From: Dysgonomonas sp. 520
GTDB lineage: Bacteria; Bacteroidota; Bacteroidia; Bacteroidales; Dysgonomonadaceae
DNA length: 64,000 bases
Direction: 5' to 3'
Assembly (NCBI RefSeq): GCF_010501095.1
Contig: NZ_QVMP01000008.1
Location: 171,913-235,912, forward strand
The notes under the pieces are model-generated. The model did no database searches. It was not told where the DNA came from and worked only from the letters and a program-made list of their open reading frames with translations. This document shows, piece by piece, positions 53,336 through 62,676 of this stretch; within the stretch, counting starts at the first letter, position 1, and each line of letters starts with the position of its first letter. The position numbers were made by a program, and so were the translations under genes.

Positions 53336-54364
53336 TTACCTCATCAAGAAATTAAATTTATCGATATTTTTCAAAGCAATACCCGTACCTTTAGCCACTG
53401 CATGCAATGGGTCTTCCGCCACATGGAATTCAATACCAATTCTTTCCGAAAAACGTTTGCTCAAACCTCTGAGCAAAGCGCCACCACCTGTAAGGTATAT
53501 CCCATTTTTCACAATATCGGCATACAACTCGGGGGGTGTTTGCTCCAAGGCACTCAATATAGCCGAGTCCATTTTCGAAATTGATTTATCCAGACAATGG
53601 GCAATTTCCTGATATGTCACCGGAATATCCATCGGCAACGATGTCATTCTGTTAGGTCCATGCACAATGAATACTTCGGGAGTTTCTTCTTCCGACAATT
53701 CGGTTAAGGCAGAGCCTACTGCAATCTTTATTGATTCGGCAGTTCTTTCCCCAACCTTAATATTGTGTTGACGTCCCATATATTCTTGTATATCTTCCGT
53801 AAGATCGTCTCCCGCAATTTTTATTGACTTGTTAGAAACAATACCACCCAGCGATATAACAGCAATTTCGGTAGTACCACCACCTATATCAACAATCATG
53901 TTTCCTTCGGGCGCTTCCACATCCAGTCCGATACCCAAGGCTGCTGCCATTGGCTCGAAAATCATGTAAACATCCCGTCCTCCCGCATGTTCGGCAGAGT
54001 CTCGTATGGCACGCGTTTCAACCTCTGTGCTTCCGGATGGAATACAGATCACCATTCTCAACGAAGGAGAAAACAACCTGCGTTTGTTGCTGTTAATCAT
54101 TTTAATCATGCCACGGATCATGTGTTCCGCAGCCGTAAAATCAGCAATTACACCATCTCTCAATGGTCTGATTGTACGAATATTTTCGTGAGTTTTTCCA
54201 TGCATCTGGCGAGCTTTTTCACCAACTGCAATCAACTTTTCAGAACGTCTTTCCAGTGCAACTACCGAGGGCTCATCTACAACAATCCTATCATTACAAA
54301 TGATAATCGTATTGGCTGTCCCCAAGTCCATTGCTATTTCTTGCGTGAACGAGAATAATCCCAT
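53336..54364 (-). CDS. mreB: Actin-like shape protein MreB
   Basis: The 342-aa actin-fold ATPase has the phosphate-1 motif MDLGTANTIII (about residues 12-22), G-G-G-T-T-E-I-A-V (about 167), and the adenosine motif Y-L-T-G-G-G-A-L-L-R-G (about 295). It forms membrane-associated filaments that guide lateral wall synthesis. It is the first gene of the shape operon, 43 bp downstream of purH on the same strand. Confidence 0.97.
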   Translation of the reverse strand: MGLFSFTQEIAMDLGTANTIIICNDRIVVDEPSVVALERRSEKLIAVGEKARQMHGKTHENIRTIRPLRDGVIADFTAAEHMIRGMIKMINSNKRRLFSPSLRMVICIPSGSTEVETRAIRDSAEHAGGRDVYMIFEPMAAALGIGLDVEAPEGNMIVDIGGGTTEIAVISLGGIVSNKSIKIAGDDLTEDIQEYMGRQHNIKVGERTAESIKIAVGSALTELSEEETPEVFIVHGPNRMTSLPMDIPVTYQEIAHCLDKSISKMDSAILSALEQTPPELYADIVKNGIYLTGGGALLRGLSKRFSERIGIEFHVAEDPLHAVAKGTGIALKNIDKFNFLMR

Positions 54365-54407
54365 ATCCTTTTTCTATATTTATTTTATATATAACAATTA
54401 TTTATTC

Positions 54408-55931
54408 TTAATGTTTAAAGTGCCTGATACCTGTCATCACCATTGAGATATTGTGCTCGTTACAATAGTTGACTGATAATTCATCCTTCACCGAACCTCC
54501 CGGCTGAACAACCGCCGTAATGCCTGCATTACCCGCAATCTCAACACAATCGGGGAAAGGGAAGAAGGCATCGGATGCCATTACCGCCCCATTCAAATCG
54601 AACTCGAAAGTTCCGGCTTTTTCTATGGCTTGCTTCAAAGCGTCAACTCTGGATGTTTGTCCCGTACCTCCGGCACACAACTGTTTGTTTTTCACCAGAA
54701 TTATTGCGTTCGATTTTGTATGTTTCACCAATTTATTCGCAAACAACAGGTCTTCCAGCTCCGTGCCTTGCAATTGTCTGTTTGTAACCAGTTTCAAGTC
54801 GGCTGCAGTTTGTACGCTCAGGTCTTTATCCTGAACAAGAACCCCGTTAAGCAACGACCTGAATTGCACCTTTTCGTTCAAACCTGCTTTTTGAATCAAT
54901 ATGATTCGGTTTTTCTTTTGCTTCAGAATCTCTAAAGCTGCCGGATCGTATTCCGGTGCTATAATTATCTCGAAAAATATTTTATTAATTTCGTCCGCCG
55001 CCGTAGCGTCTATCTTTTTGTTGGAAACGATGATTCCGCCAAATGCAGAAACAGGGTCTGCCGCCAAAGCTGCCCCCCATGCTTCGGCAACTGTGCTGCG
55101 AGATGCTATGCCGCAAGCATTATTGTGCTTCAATATAGCCACAGTGGTATCGTCGAATTCTTCAATCAGACTCACGGCAGCTTCTATGTCCAACAAATTG
55201 TTATAAGAAATTTCTTTTCCGTGTATTTGGTCGAACATTGAATCAAAATCGCCATAGAAAGCTCCTTTTTGATGTGGATTTTCTCCGTAACGCAGCGATT
55301 TTTCACCGTCTTTTGCATAACGGAACGACGACATATTGCCTTCATCCATATAATTGAATATGGCTGTATCGTATCCCGACGAAACGGCAAATGCTTCTTT
55401 TGCAAACCATTTCCGGTCTGCTATATCCGACAAGCCATTCTTCTCTTCCAACAGGTTCATTAGTGGCTTGTATTGTTTTTGAGATGCAACAATAATCACA
55501 TCGTTAAAATTCTTGGCTGCGGCTCTGATCAACGATATGCCGCCTATATCTATCTTTTCTATTATATCTTGCTCGCTCGCTCCCGAAGCAACTGTGTCTT
55601 CGAATGGATATAAATCGACAATCACAAGGTCTATTTCCTGAATATCGTACGTATTGATCTGTTTTTGATCTTCTTGCAAATCGCGTCGGCAAAGAATACC
55701 TCCAAAGACTTTCGGGTGCAAGGTTTTCACCCGTCCACCCAGAATAGAAGGATAACCTGTTATGTCCTCAACCTGAGTACAAGGCAAACCTAACGATTCT
55801 ATAAACTGATGTGTACCTCCTGTGGATATAAAATTAACCCCTTGGCTATGTAATTTTTTCAGAATTTCATCCAGTCCGTCTTTATGATAAACTGACACTA
55901 ACGCATTTTTAATTTTTCTTGATGAAGACAT
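54408..55931 (-). CDS. purH: Bifunctional AICAR transformylase / IMP cyclohydrolase
   Basis: The 507-aa enzyme carries out the last two steps of IMP synthesis. The N-terminal IMP cyclohydrolase (MGS-like) has N-F-I-S-T-G-G-T-H-Q-F-I-E and D-L-V-I-V-D-L-Y-P-F. The AICAR transformylase part has L-R-Y-G-E-N-P-H-Q-K-G-A-F-Y (about residue 202), the K-H-N-N-A-C-G-I-A pair (about 260) and the C-terminal S-D-A-F-F-P-F-P-D. Length is typical. Confidence 0.97.
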   Translation of the reverse strand: MSSSRKIKNALVSVYHKDGLDEILKKLHSQGVNFISTGGTHQFIESLGLPCTQVEDITGYPSILGGRVKTLHPKVFGGILCRRDLQEDQKQINTYDIQEIDLVIVDLYPFEDTVASGASEQDIIEKIDIGGISLIRAAAKNFNDVIIVASQKQYKPLMNLLEEKNGLSDIADRKWFAKEAFAVSSGYDTAIFNYMDEGNMSSFRYAKDGEKSLRYGENPHQKGAFYGDFDSMFDQIHGKEISYNNLLDIEAAVSLIEEFDDTTVAILKHNNACGIASRSTVAEAWGAALAADPVSAFGGIIVSNKKIDATAADEINKIFFEIIIAPEYDPAALEILKQKKNRIILIQKAGLNEKVQFRSLLNGVLVQDKDLSVQTAADLKLVTNRQLQGTELEDLLFANKLVKHTKSNAIILVKNKQLCAGGTGQTSRVDALKQAIEKAGTFEFDLNGAVMASDAFFPFPDCVEIAGNAGITAVVQPGGSVKDELSVNYCNEHNISMVMTGIRHFKH

Positions 55932-56084
55932 ATATTTTCAGATTATACTTTACTTTTCTAATTCAGGCACACAAAGATATAAAATCTATTCTTTATTTTA
56001 ATGAAAAGAATTGCGATAAAACTTAAAATAAATTATTTAAGATCAATATTTTTCGCCCTACATATTCAATTCGTCTACCGGAGA

Positions 56085-56120
56085 CAAAAAAACCCTTCAA
56101 AACGGATGGTTTGAAGGGTT
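56085..56120 (-). terminator. Terminator of the ROK kinase gene
   Basis: AACCCTTCAAA at 56091-56101 pairs with TTTGAAGGGTT at 56110-56120. On the minus strand the stem is followed by a T-run (complement of 56085-56092), placing it just after the ROK gene stop at 56142. Confidence 0.8.
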
Positions 56121-56141
56121 GTATATAACGAGATATTTTAA

Positions 56142-57110
56142 TTATTCAAAATCTTTTACCTCCCAACCTAAAGCACTGGCTCCCAATACTGCGGCATCGC
56201 TTTCTTTCAGTTCCGACACAAGAAGTTTCACTTTGTTACGGAAAATGTTCAGCATGCTGCTTTCCATACTTTTATGGATAGGATCGAACAGCATATCTCC
56301 GGCTTTGGTTAATCCTCCGAAAAGAATGATTGCCTCCGGACTTGAGAAAGCCACAAAGTCGGCAAATGCTTCGCCAAGCAGCTTCCCTGTAAATTCGAAA
56401 ATTTCTCTGGCTAGAGCGTCACCCGCAACAGCCGCGTCGTGCACATCCTTCGAAGTTATTTCTTCGGGTTTCAAATCTCTTAAAGAACTTGGGTCTTTTC
56501 TTTCCGACAACATCTCTCTTGCGGTACGGGCAACTCCGGTAGCCGAGGTATAAGTTTCAAGACAACCTTTTCTGCCACAACCACATAGACGTCCATTTTC
56601 TCGACGAATGATAGTATGACCTAATTCTCCGGCAAACCCGTCATGACCGTATATCAACTGGCCATTTACAACTATACCACTACCGACACCCGTTCCTAAT
56701 GTTATCACAATAAAATCTTTCATTCCTCGTGCAGCACCATAAGTCATCTCTCCTACGGCGGCGGCATTCGCATCGTTTGTTAAGGCAACAGGTATATTCA
56801 ACCTGTCTGAAAGCATTTGAGCTAACGGAATAACACCCTTCCATGGCAAATTGGGTGGAAACTCGATACATCCCGAAAAGAAATTCCCATTGGGTGCGCC
56901 TATACCTATACCTCTTATCTGGGAGGCTCCGCCAACCCTGTCAATTATTTCTTTCAACGCTTCCGACAAATGTGATACATAGTCGTTTACTTCGGGGTAA
57001 GCTACTGTTTTTATTGAGCTTTGAGTGATTATATGCCCTCTTTTGTCTACAACTCCAAAAACAGTGTTGGTTCCACCAATATCAATTCCAATAGCATAGG
57101 GTTTTTCCAT
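56142..57110 (-). CDS. ROK-family sugar kinase, probable glucokinase
   Basis: The start is taken as the ATG at 57110 (MEKPYAIGIDIGGTNTVFGV); a start nine codons upstream is possible. The 322-aa protein has the ATP-binding D-I-G-G-T-N-T (about residues 10-16), catalytic Asp in L-T-N-D-A-N-A-A-A (about 106), and the ROK zinc motif H-T-I-I-R-R-E and C-G-C-G-R-K-G-C-L-E-T-Y (about 180). These features favour glucokinase or a related hexokinase over a transcriptional repressor, as no HTH is present. Confidence 0.9.
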   Translation of the reverse strand: MEKPYAIGIDIGGTNTVFGVVDKRGHIITQSSIKTVAYPEVNDYVSHLSEALKEIIDRVGGASQIRGIGIGAPNGNFFSGCIEFPPNLPWKGVIPLAQMLSDRLNIPVALTNDANAAAVGEMTYGAARGMKDFIVITLGTGVGSGIVVNGQLIYGHDGFAGELGHTIIRRENGRLCGCGRKGCLETYTSATGVARTAREMLSERKDPSSLRDLKPEEITSKDVHDAAVAGDALAREIFEFTGKLLGEAFADFVAFSSPEAIILFGGLTKAGDMLFDPIHKSMESSMLNIFRNKVKLLVSELKESDAAVLGASALGWEVKDFE

Positions 57111-57256
57111 GTTTATATGTTTTATATGATTTAACAATTATTGCTTCTAAGTTATACTATAAAGTAGTGTTTATACGGCCCACAAATATAGCAACTATTC
57201 TGAAATAATTATACCATATTCTGTGATCAAAATAACGCTCCTTTAACGAATATGTA

Positions 57257-58354
57257 TCATTTTTCTTTTTTCTTATACATATCCAAGATATTTTGGGCGG
57301 CTATGAACGAACTGATTTCTGAATTTAAAATCATTTTTTCATTTTTCTTCAACTCTTGTTGAATTGTTTCATCATTATAAAAGTCTGATTTCAGTTTTTC
57401 ATTTATTGTTTCATACATCCAATATTTCGACTGCTCATTCCTCTTTCGCTGAAAATAGCCATTTTCTTTAACAAATGCGACATATTCATCTACCATATCC
57501 CAAACTTCCTTTATTCCATATTCGTAATATCCTGAATATGTCAGCACTTTAGGACTCCATCCCGATTCGGGCAAAGGAAACAGGTGAAGTGCATTTTCGA
57601 AATGCGATTTTGCCAGATTCGCTTTTTCAATATTGCTTCCGTCGGCCTTATTTATGACAATTCCGTCGGCCATCTCCATTATTCCCCGCTTAATACCCTG
57701 AAGCTCGTCTCCCGTTCCTGCCAATTGTATCAACAAGAAAAAGTCGACCATGGAATGAACAGCCGTTTCGGACTGCCCTACCCCTACCGTCTCGATAATG
57801 ATACGGTCAAAACCTGCGGCTTCGCAAAGCACTATCGTTTCACGGGTTTTCCGGGCAACTCCACCCAGTGAGCCTGCCGACGGCGAAGGGCGTATGAACG
57901 CATTTTGCGCAACGCTAAGCCTTTCCATCCGTGTTTTATCTCCCAAAATACTTCCTTTTGTCAACTCACTCGATGGGTCTATCGCCAAAACAGCCAATTT
58001 GTAGCCGTCTTCGATGAGTTTCATCCCAAAGGCATCAATCGAGGTACTTTTTCCTGCTCCGGGAACCCCCGTTATGCCCACTCTTAAAGAATTACCCGAA
58101 TACGGCAAACATTTTTCAATAACCTCCTGTGCAATAGCCTGATGATCTGCCCTGGTACTTTCAACCAGTGTCACAGCCTGGCTCAGCAGTGCGATATCTC
58201 CTTTCAATATTCCCTCCACAAATTCCGATGCAGAATGTTGCTTCCTCTTATATCTGCTAAAATCCTTCATATAAGGATTTACCGACGGACGATCTGTCAC
58301 GCCTTCATTTACTTGAAGCGATTGAAATTGCGAGTCATTTTCCGGATGTTCCAT
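57257..58354 (-). CDS. meaB: MeaB-type GTPase (methylmalonyl-CoA mutase chaperone)
   Basis: The 365-aa G3E-family GTPase has Walker A G-I-T-G-V-P-G-A-G-K-S-T (about residues 93-104), switch regions with D-P-S-S-E-L-T-K-G-S-I-L-G-D-K-T-R-M, Walker B-like I-I-I-E-T-V-G-V-G-Q-S-E and N-K-A-D (about 234). MeaB protects and reloads B12-dependent methylmalonyl-CoA mutase. The mutase genes are not in the window. The link to cobalamin fits the B12 uptake genes at the left of the window. Confidence 0.93.
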   Translation of the reverse strand: MEHPENDSQFQSLQVNEGVTDRPSVNPYMKDFSRYKRKQHSASEFVEGILKGDIALLSQAVTLVESTRADHQAIAQEVIEKCLPYSGNSLRVGITGVPGAGKSTSIDAFGMKLIEDGYKLAVLAIDPSSELTKGSILGDKTRMERLSVAQNAFIRPSPSAGSLGGVARKTRETIVLCEAAGFDRIIIETVGVGQSETAVHSMVDFFLLIQLAGTGDELQGIKRGIMEMADGIVINKADGSNIEKANLAKSHFENALHLFPLPESGWSPKVLTYSGYYEYGIKEVWDMVDEYVAFVKENGYFQRKRNEQSKYWMYETINEKLKSDFYNDETIQQELKKNEKMILNSEISSFIAAQNILDMYKKKEK

Positions 58355-58460
58355 GAGAATTCTATGATTTTTTATTTATATTTTAAATAATAGACAGTGA
58401 ACTAGTCCCGACTTTTTATAATGCGCGGAATAAAAGTCAGGATAACTTCTGTACAAAAAT

Positions 58461-58497
58461 AAAAAAACCGAACCAAGATTACATCTTAATTCGGTTT
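58461..58497 (-). terminator. Terminator of the DUF1573 gene
   Basis: AACCGAA (58466-58472) and TTCGGTT (58490-58496), with an inner AAGAT/ATCTT, form a stem. On the minus strand it is followed by a T-rich run, about 30 bp past the DUF1573 stop. Confidence 0.78.
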
Positions 58498-58525
58498 AAT
58501 TTATAAAACTTCGTCTTTCTTGTGT

Positions 58526-58909
58526 TTATTTTGAAAGAACTTCTCCTTTAATTATCAAAGTGTACACAGAATCGGGAACATTAGTGAAAACTGTCGCACC
58601 TTTATTAAAAGATCCTATACGGCCTTTTGTTGAATAAGACACAACTATTTTTCCGTCTTTTCCCGGTAAGATAGGTTCTTTCGTGTAAGAAGGTGTTGTG
58701 CACCCGCATGTTGTTGCTACCCTGTTGATAATCAGTGGAGCATTACCTGTGTTTGTGAAAATAAATTCACATGTCGCCGTACCTATCGATTCTGCGATTT
58801 TTCCAAAGTCGTGTGTAGTTTTTTGAAACTTAGCTTCTGCTTTTCCTTGTGCGCTTACATAAGAAACACTTAAGAAAAGAGCCAACATTATAAAAGCAAT
58901 TTTTTTCAT
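58526..58909 (-). CDS. Secreted DUF1573 protein
   Basis: The start is the ATG at 58909 (MKKIAFIMLALFLSV), which gives a signal peptide; the frame extends upstream but without a plausible signal. The 127-aa product has an Ig-like DUF1573 domain: T-H-D-F-G-K-I-A-E-S and N-T-G-N-A-P-L-I-I-N-R-V with T-T-C-G-C-T-T-P-S-Y (about residues 65-75). These domains are common in Bacteroidota exported proteins and their role is unknown. Confidence 0.88.
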   Translation of the reverse strand: MKKIAFIMLALFLSVSYVSAQGKAEAKFQKTTHDFGKIAESIGTATCEFIFTNTGNAPLIINRVATTCGCTTPSYTKEPILPGKDGKIVVSYSTKGRIGSFNKGATVFTNVPDSVYTLIIKGEVLSK

Positions 58910-58988
58910 ATTACAATATTCTAATTCTGATAAGACAATACAAAGATAACAATTATTTGTTAAAATTGTTTCGTTTAACATTAAATTA

Positions 58989-59414
58989 CTATTCTTCGTC
59001 CGAATCGAAGTCCCAATCGTCAAAAAATGATTCGGTCGTAAATTCGTCCAGATCACGCCTGTCTTTTTTCGTCGGACGCCCTGTTCCTCTTGCTCTGTCT
59101 ACAAAACCTGTAAGTTTTTGCATTTCCAGTATTTCCATCTCCGAAACGGGTGTCACGTCTTCCAAGAACTCAGGAACAAGTTTTGCGCCCATTCTTTTTT
59201 CCGTAAGATTCAATACTTTAAAAGAATAGGTTATTGGTGGTTTCTTTATTCCTATCACATCTCCAATCTTTATCATTTTCGATGGCTTTATGGTGTTTCC
59301 TCCAACCAATATACGCCCTTTTTTACAGGCTTCTATCGCTATCGAACGTGTTTTGAATAAACGCACGGCCCATAGCCATTTGTCTATTCTTACTTCCGAC
59401 TGACCTTCTTTCAT
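58989..59414 (-). CDS. S4-domain RNA-binding protein, Hsp15-like
   Basis: The 141-aa protein begins with an S4 domain: VRIDKWLWAVRLFKTRSIAI (about residues 8-27) and G-R-I-L-V-G-G-N-T-I-K-P-S-K. The C-terminus is charged and acidic (D-D-W-D-F-D-S-D-E-E). It resembles Hsp15 (HslR), which rescues stalled 50S subunits carrying peptidyl-tRNA. It is 3 bp from pth, which handles peptidyl-tRNA, and the pairing supports a ribosome-rescue role. Confidence 0.88.
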   Translation of the reverse strand: MKEGQSEVRIDKWLWAVRLFKTRSIAIEACKKGRILVGGNTIKPSKMIKIGDVIGIKKPPITYSFKVLNLTEKRMGAKLVPEFLEDVTPVSEMEILEMQKLTGFVDRARGTGRPTKKDRRDLDEFTTESFFDDWDFDSDEE

Positions 59415-59417
59415 CTA

Positions 59418-59981
59418 TTACTTGTTATTATACTGATTCATTGCCACTTGTATACCCGACAGGCAAAATGTTTTTATCATCTCGCAACAAATTTCTAATC
59501 TTTCAGGCATAACCTGCTCTTCTTCTTCCGAAAATTCGCTCAACACATAATTGACCTGTCCTCCCTGCGGAAAATCATTTCCTATACCAAAACGTAAGCG
59601 TGCATAGTTTTGTGTACTCAATATTGTTTGGATATGTTTCAAGCCGTTGTGTCCGGCATCACTCCCTTTTCCTTTCAATCTTAAGGCTCCAAAAGGCAAT
59701 GCGAGATCATCTACAACCACCAACATATTTTCGACCGGAATTTTTTCTTTTTGAAGCCAGTATCTCACGGCATTTCCGCTCAAATTCATAAATGTTGAGG
59801 GTTTCAACAGAATAAGAGTTTTTCCTTTCAGCCTCATTTCCGAGACAAACCCATATCGTTTATCCTCAAAAACAATATTGGACGCCTTTGCTAAAGCGTC
59901 CAATACTCTGAATCCTATATTGTGTCGGGTATCTTCGTATTCTCTACCAATATTACCCAGACCAACAATCAAATATTTCAT
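59418..59981 (-). CDS. pth: Peptidyl-tRNA hydrolase
   Basis: The 187-aa enzyme frees peptides from prematurely released peptidyl-tRNA. Motifs are [19 protein letters not shown] (with catalytic His at about 20), [10 protein letters not shown] (Asn about 66) and [10 protein letters not shown] with [10 protein letters not shown] (about 110). It sits 27 bp after rplY. Confidence 0.96.
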   Translation of the reverse strand: MKYLIVGLGNIGREYEDTRHNIGFRVLDALAKASNIVFEDKRYGFVSEMRLKGKTLILLKPSTFMNLSGNAVRYWLQKEKIPVENMLVVVDDLALPFGALRLKGKGSDAGHNGLKHIQTILSTQNYARLRFGIGNDFPQGGQVNYVLSEFSEEEEQVMPERLEICCEMIKTFCLSGIQVAMNQYNNK

Positions 59982-60008
59982 TCAGCAATAATTAAAATTC
60001 ACAACGAA

Positions 60009-60593
60009 TTACTTACCGCTCTTAGCCGCAAGACCTCTAGCTGCACGAGTCAACTGAACGCGACATACTACAGAGTTAGATGCATTTAGCAATTCAAGTC
60101 CTTCGAAACTTAATTCTCCTACCTGAATTGATTTTCCTAATGCCAAATGCTCAATGTTGATATGTACTTTTTCAGGAACGTCTTTATAAAGAGCTCTTAC
60201 TTTTAATTTACGCAGGTCTAATGAAAGTTTACCCCCGGCTTTAACACCTTCAGCCAAACCATCAAGCACTACTGGTACATCTATAACGATTGGTTTATTT
60301 TCAAATACGTGAAGGAAATCAAGATGTAGAATTTCATCTGATACCGGATGGAATTGAATATCTTTCAATATGGCATTGTATTCCTTACCATCAATAGTCA
60401 AATTCACCAAAAATATTTCAGGTGTATAGATAAGTTTGCGAACGTCTGAGTTTGTCACTGTAAAATGGATTGCATCTTTTGACTCTTCTCCACCATACAA
60501 CACTGCAGGAATACTACTTTCTTTACGCAAAGCTTTTGTTGCTTTTTTACCAAGGTCAGTTCTTGGAGAACCGGCTAATTCAAATGTTTTCAT
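60009..60593 (-). CDS. rplY: 50S ribosomal protein L25/Ctc
   Basis: The 194-aa protein has the 5S rRNA-binding L25 domain (S-P-R-T-D-L-G-K-K-A-T-K-A-L-R, I-P-A-V-L-Y-G-G) and the C-terminal TL5/Ctc domain (V-P-V-V-L-D-G-L-A-E-G-V-K-A-G-G-K-L). It is first in the rplY-pth-S4 cluster, a common arrangement. Length fits the two-domain Ctc form. Confidence 0.95.
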   Translation of the reverse strand: MKTFELAGSPRTDLGKKATKALRKESSIPAVLYGGEESKDAIHFTVTNSDVRKLIYTPEIFLVNLTIDGKEYNAILKDIQFHPVSDEILHLDFLHVFENKPIVIDVPVVLDGLAEGVKAGGKLSLDLRKLKVRALYKDVPEKVHINIEHLALGKSIQVGELSFEGLELLNASNSVVCRVQLTRAARGLAAKSGK

Positions 60594-60716
60594 TTTTTTT
60601 AATTTTAAACGTGTTACTCAAATTAAGGAGCTTCCTTATTCCCATCACACAAAGGGCTTTCAAAAGCGGTGCAAAGATATAAATTATTTTTATTAAAATT
60701 CTATCTTACTTTATTT

Positions 60717-61736
60717 TTATTGCGCATTTTCAAACTGTTGGAGGAAACGAACATCATTTTCTGAAAACATTCGTAAGTCCTTCACTCTATACTTAAGATT
60801 CGTTATTCTTTCGACACCCATTCCCAGTGCATAACCTGAGTATATTTTGCTGTCAATGCCACAGTTATCCAACACATTAGGGTCAACCATTCCACACCCT
60901 AAAATTTCTACCCAACCTGTATGTTTACAGAACGGACAACCTTTACCTCCACATATATTGCAAGAAATATCCATTTCGGCACTAGGCTCGGTAAATGGAA
61001 AATATGAGGGACGAAGACGAATTTTAGTATCTGCGCCAAATAGTTCCTTTGCGAAGAAGATCAAGGCTTGTTTCAAATCGGCAAACGACACATCCTTATC
61101 AATGTACAAAGCCTCCACCTGATGAAAGAAACAGTGTGCCCTATAAGATATTGCCTCGTTACGGTAAACTCTTCCGGGACATATTATGCGAATTGGCGGC
61201 TGTTCTTTTTCCATCACACGAGTTTGCACTGATGATGTATGTGTACGCAAAACTATTTCAGGGTTACGGGCTATAAAAAATGTATCCTGCATATCGCGAG
61301 CCGGATGATCCGGAGCAAAATTCAATGCAGAAAACACATGCCAGTCGTCTTCAATTTCAGGACCTTCTGCGATGGAGAATCCTAGTCTTTTGAAGATATC
61401 ACATATTTCTTTTTTTACGAGAGAAAGTGGATGGCGAGCCCCCATCGGAATCGGGTATGCTGTTCGGGTCAGATCGATAGATGTATCTGTGCTTACCGAG
61501 TTTTCAAGAGTTTCTTTCAGTTCATTTATTTTGTCCTGAGCTTTAGTTTTCAACTCATTCAATTTTATACCTAAAGTTCTTTTTTCTTCAGCTGCAACAT
61601 TTCTAAAGTCATCCATGAGAGATGATATCTCACCTTTTTTACTTAGATATTTGACTCTAATCTCTTCTAATTCTTGAACATTTGAAGCTTTTAAATTTTC
61701 AAATTCAGCGAGCAAACTATTTATCTTTTCAATCAT
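60717..61736 (-). CDS. pheS: Phenylalanyl-tRNA synthetase alpha subunit
   Basis: The 339-aa class II synthetase subunit has an N-terminal coiled-coil (residues 1-85) that binds tRNA, motif 1 region G-F-S-I-A-E-G-P-E-I-E, motif 2 C-P-G-R-V-Y-R-N-E (about 190) and motif 3 G-Y-A-L-G-M-G-V-E-R-I (about 305). The cysteine group C-N-I-C-G-G-K-G-C-P-F-C-K is the zinc-like insert seen in many PheS. The beta subunit is not adjacent. Confidence 0.96.
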   Translation of the reverse strand: MIEKINSLLAEFENLKASNVQELEEIRVKYLSKKGEISSLMDDFRNVAAEEKRTLGIKLNELKTKAQDKINELKETLENSVSTDTSIDLTRTAYPIPMGARHPLSLVKKEICDIFKRLGFSIAEGPEIEDDWHVFSALNFAPDHPARDMQDTFFIARNPEIVLRTHTSSVQTRVMEKEQPPIRIICPGRVYRNEAISYRAHCFFHQVEALYIDKDVSFADLKQALIFFAKELFGADTKIRLRPSYFPFTEPSAEMDISCNICGGKGCPFCKHTGWVEILGCGMVDPNVLDNCGIDSKIYSGYALGMGVERITNLKYRVKDLRMFSENDVRFLQQFENAQ

Positions 61737-61830
61737 CTGACTATATCTTTTTCAATTATTTAAGTTTTAGGTGATGCAAAAATACGTTTTTCTTCCGTAG
61801 CGTCCTAAATAAATTATAAGAAAAAAATAC

Positions 61831-61860
61831 TTGTAGGGTAAAGAATTTCGATTATCTTTG
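61831..61860 (+). promoter_or_regulatory. Promoter of tRNA-Cys
   Basis: TATCTTTG at 61853-61860 is a -7 element of the TAnnTTTG class, and TTG at 61831-61833 sits about 19 bp upstream as a -33 candidate. The tRNA begins 20 bp further on. Confidence 0.65.
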
Positions 61861-61880
61861 CAATCGCAAAAGACAAAAAT

Positions 61881-61951
61881 GGTTCCTTGGCCGAGTGGCT
61901 AGGCACCGGTCTGCAAAACCGTCTACGGCGGTTCGAATCCGCCAGGAACCT
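61881..61951 (+). tRNA. tRNA-Cys (anticodon GCA)
   Basis: A 71-nt cloverleaf folds cleanly: acceptor GGTTCCT/AGGAACC, D-arm GGCCGAGTGGC region, anticodon stem CGGT/ACCG with loop C-T-G-C-A-A-A (anticodon GCA), and T-arm GGCGG-TTCGAATC-CGCC. The discriminator is T and CCA is not encoded. It is not interrupted by an integrated element. Confidence 0.96.
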
Positions 61952-61965
61952 CAAATGTATGTTTA

Positions 61966-62006
61966 AAGCCCTTGTAAGACAATAACTTACAGGGGCTTGT
62001 TTTTTA
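61966..62006 (+). terminator. Terminator after tRNA-Cys
   Basis: AAGCCCTTGTAAG (61966-61978) pairs with CTTACAGGGGCTT (61986-61998) with one G-T pair, followed by GTTTTTTAC. Confidence 0.85.
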
Positions 62007-62223
62007 CGGGGTTCCAAATTGGGTTCCAGCATGTAATATGCTATGTGCATGTATATGCAAACCAAAGGAGAACGTCTTTCGCTATTTCCACGACACATAT
62101 GAATTTTCCAGATTCTCAATGTGGAATAAGCTAAACGCTTCCTATAATATGTTGTCCTAAAGGACCTCACAAATATAACAAAATTTACTAAAGATGTTTT
62201 TATCGTGAGCTGTTTCATTTTCA

Positions 62224-62655
62224 TTATGGTAATTCTAAATACATCCAATGAGTTATATCTACTTTCATCAGATTATCACTATTTGCATTATGGAATTTGC
62301 CATTGCTATCAAGGTAGCACAGATATACATTTTGATTCTTAGAAATAACCAATACTTTATCATTTATTTTTGGAAGACTCTCATTAATTGGAATCCATTT
62401 TTGAACCAGTTCAAAACCTAATTGTATTCCTTTACTAATACCTTCATAATATAATTTGAACTCTTTAGGACTATATCTACTTAAATTGGATTCTTCAAGA
62501 TATTGTGTTACTTCTGAATAGCTTAATTGCTTCTTTGTTCCATTAAATTCGAAAACATATCCATTAATTGTTTCATACAAATAAGTTACTGTTATTTGCC
62601 ATATACTATTTGTATAGTAATATTGTTGATATTGTTCCAAATCTTTTGGATTCAT
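62224..62655 (-). CDS. DUF551-like protein
   Basis: The 143-aa product has no recognised N-terminal domain (residues 1-85). The C-terminus resembles DUF551: K-W-I-P-I-N-E-S-L-P-K-I-N-D-K-V-L-V and I-T-H-W-M-Y-L-E-L-P at the end. DUF551 proteins are small, frequent in phages and mobile elements, and of unknown function. It lies 21 bp downstream of the IS1595-type transposase on the same strand, so it could be a passenger of that element or an unrelated neighbour. Confidence 0.6.
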   Translation of the reverse strand: MNPKDLEQYQQYYYTNSIWQITVTYLYETINGYVFEFNGTKKQLSYSEVTQYLEESNLSRYSPKEFKLYYEGISKGIQLGFELVQKWIPINESLPKINDKVLVISKNQNVYLCYLDSNGKFHNANSDNLMKVDITHWMYLELP

Positions 62656-62676
62656 ATCTAAGTAATTAGTAATAAA

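Noticed and set aside
61881..62248. tRNA-Cys as the attachment site of an integrated element, and the minus-strand 144-codon frame over it
   Set aside because: The tRNA is intact, no 3'-end duplicate was found in the window, no integrase is adjacent, and the frame simply reads the tRNA complement.
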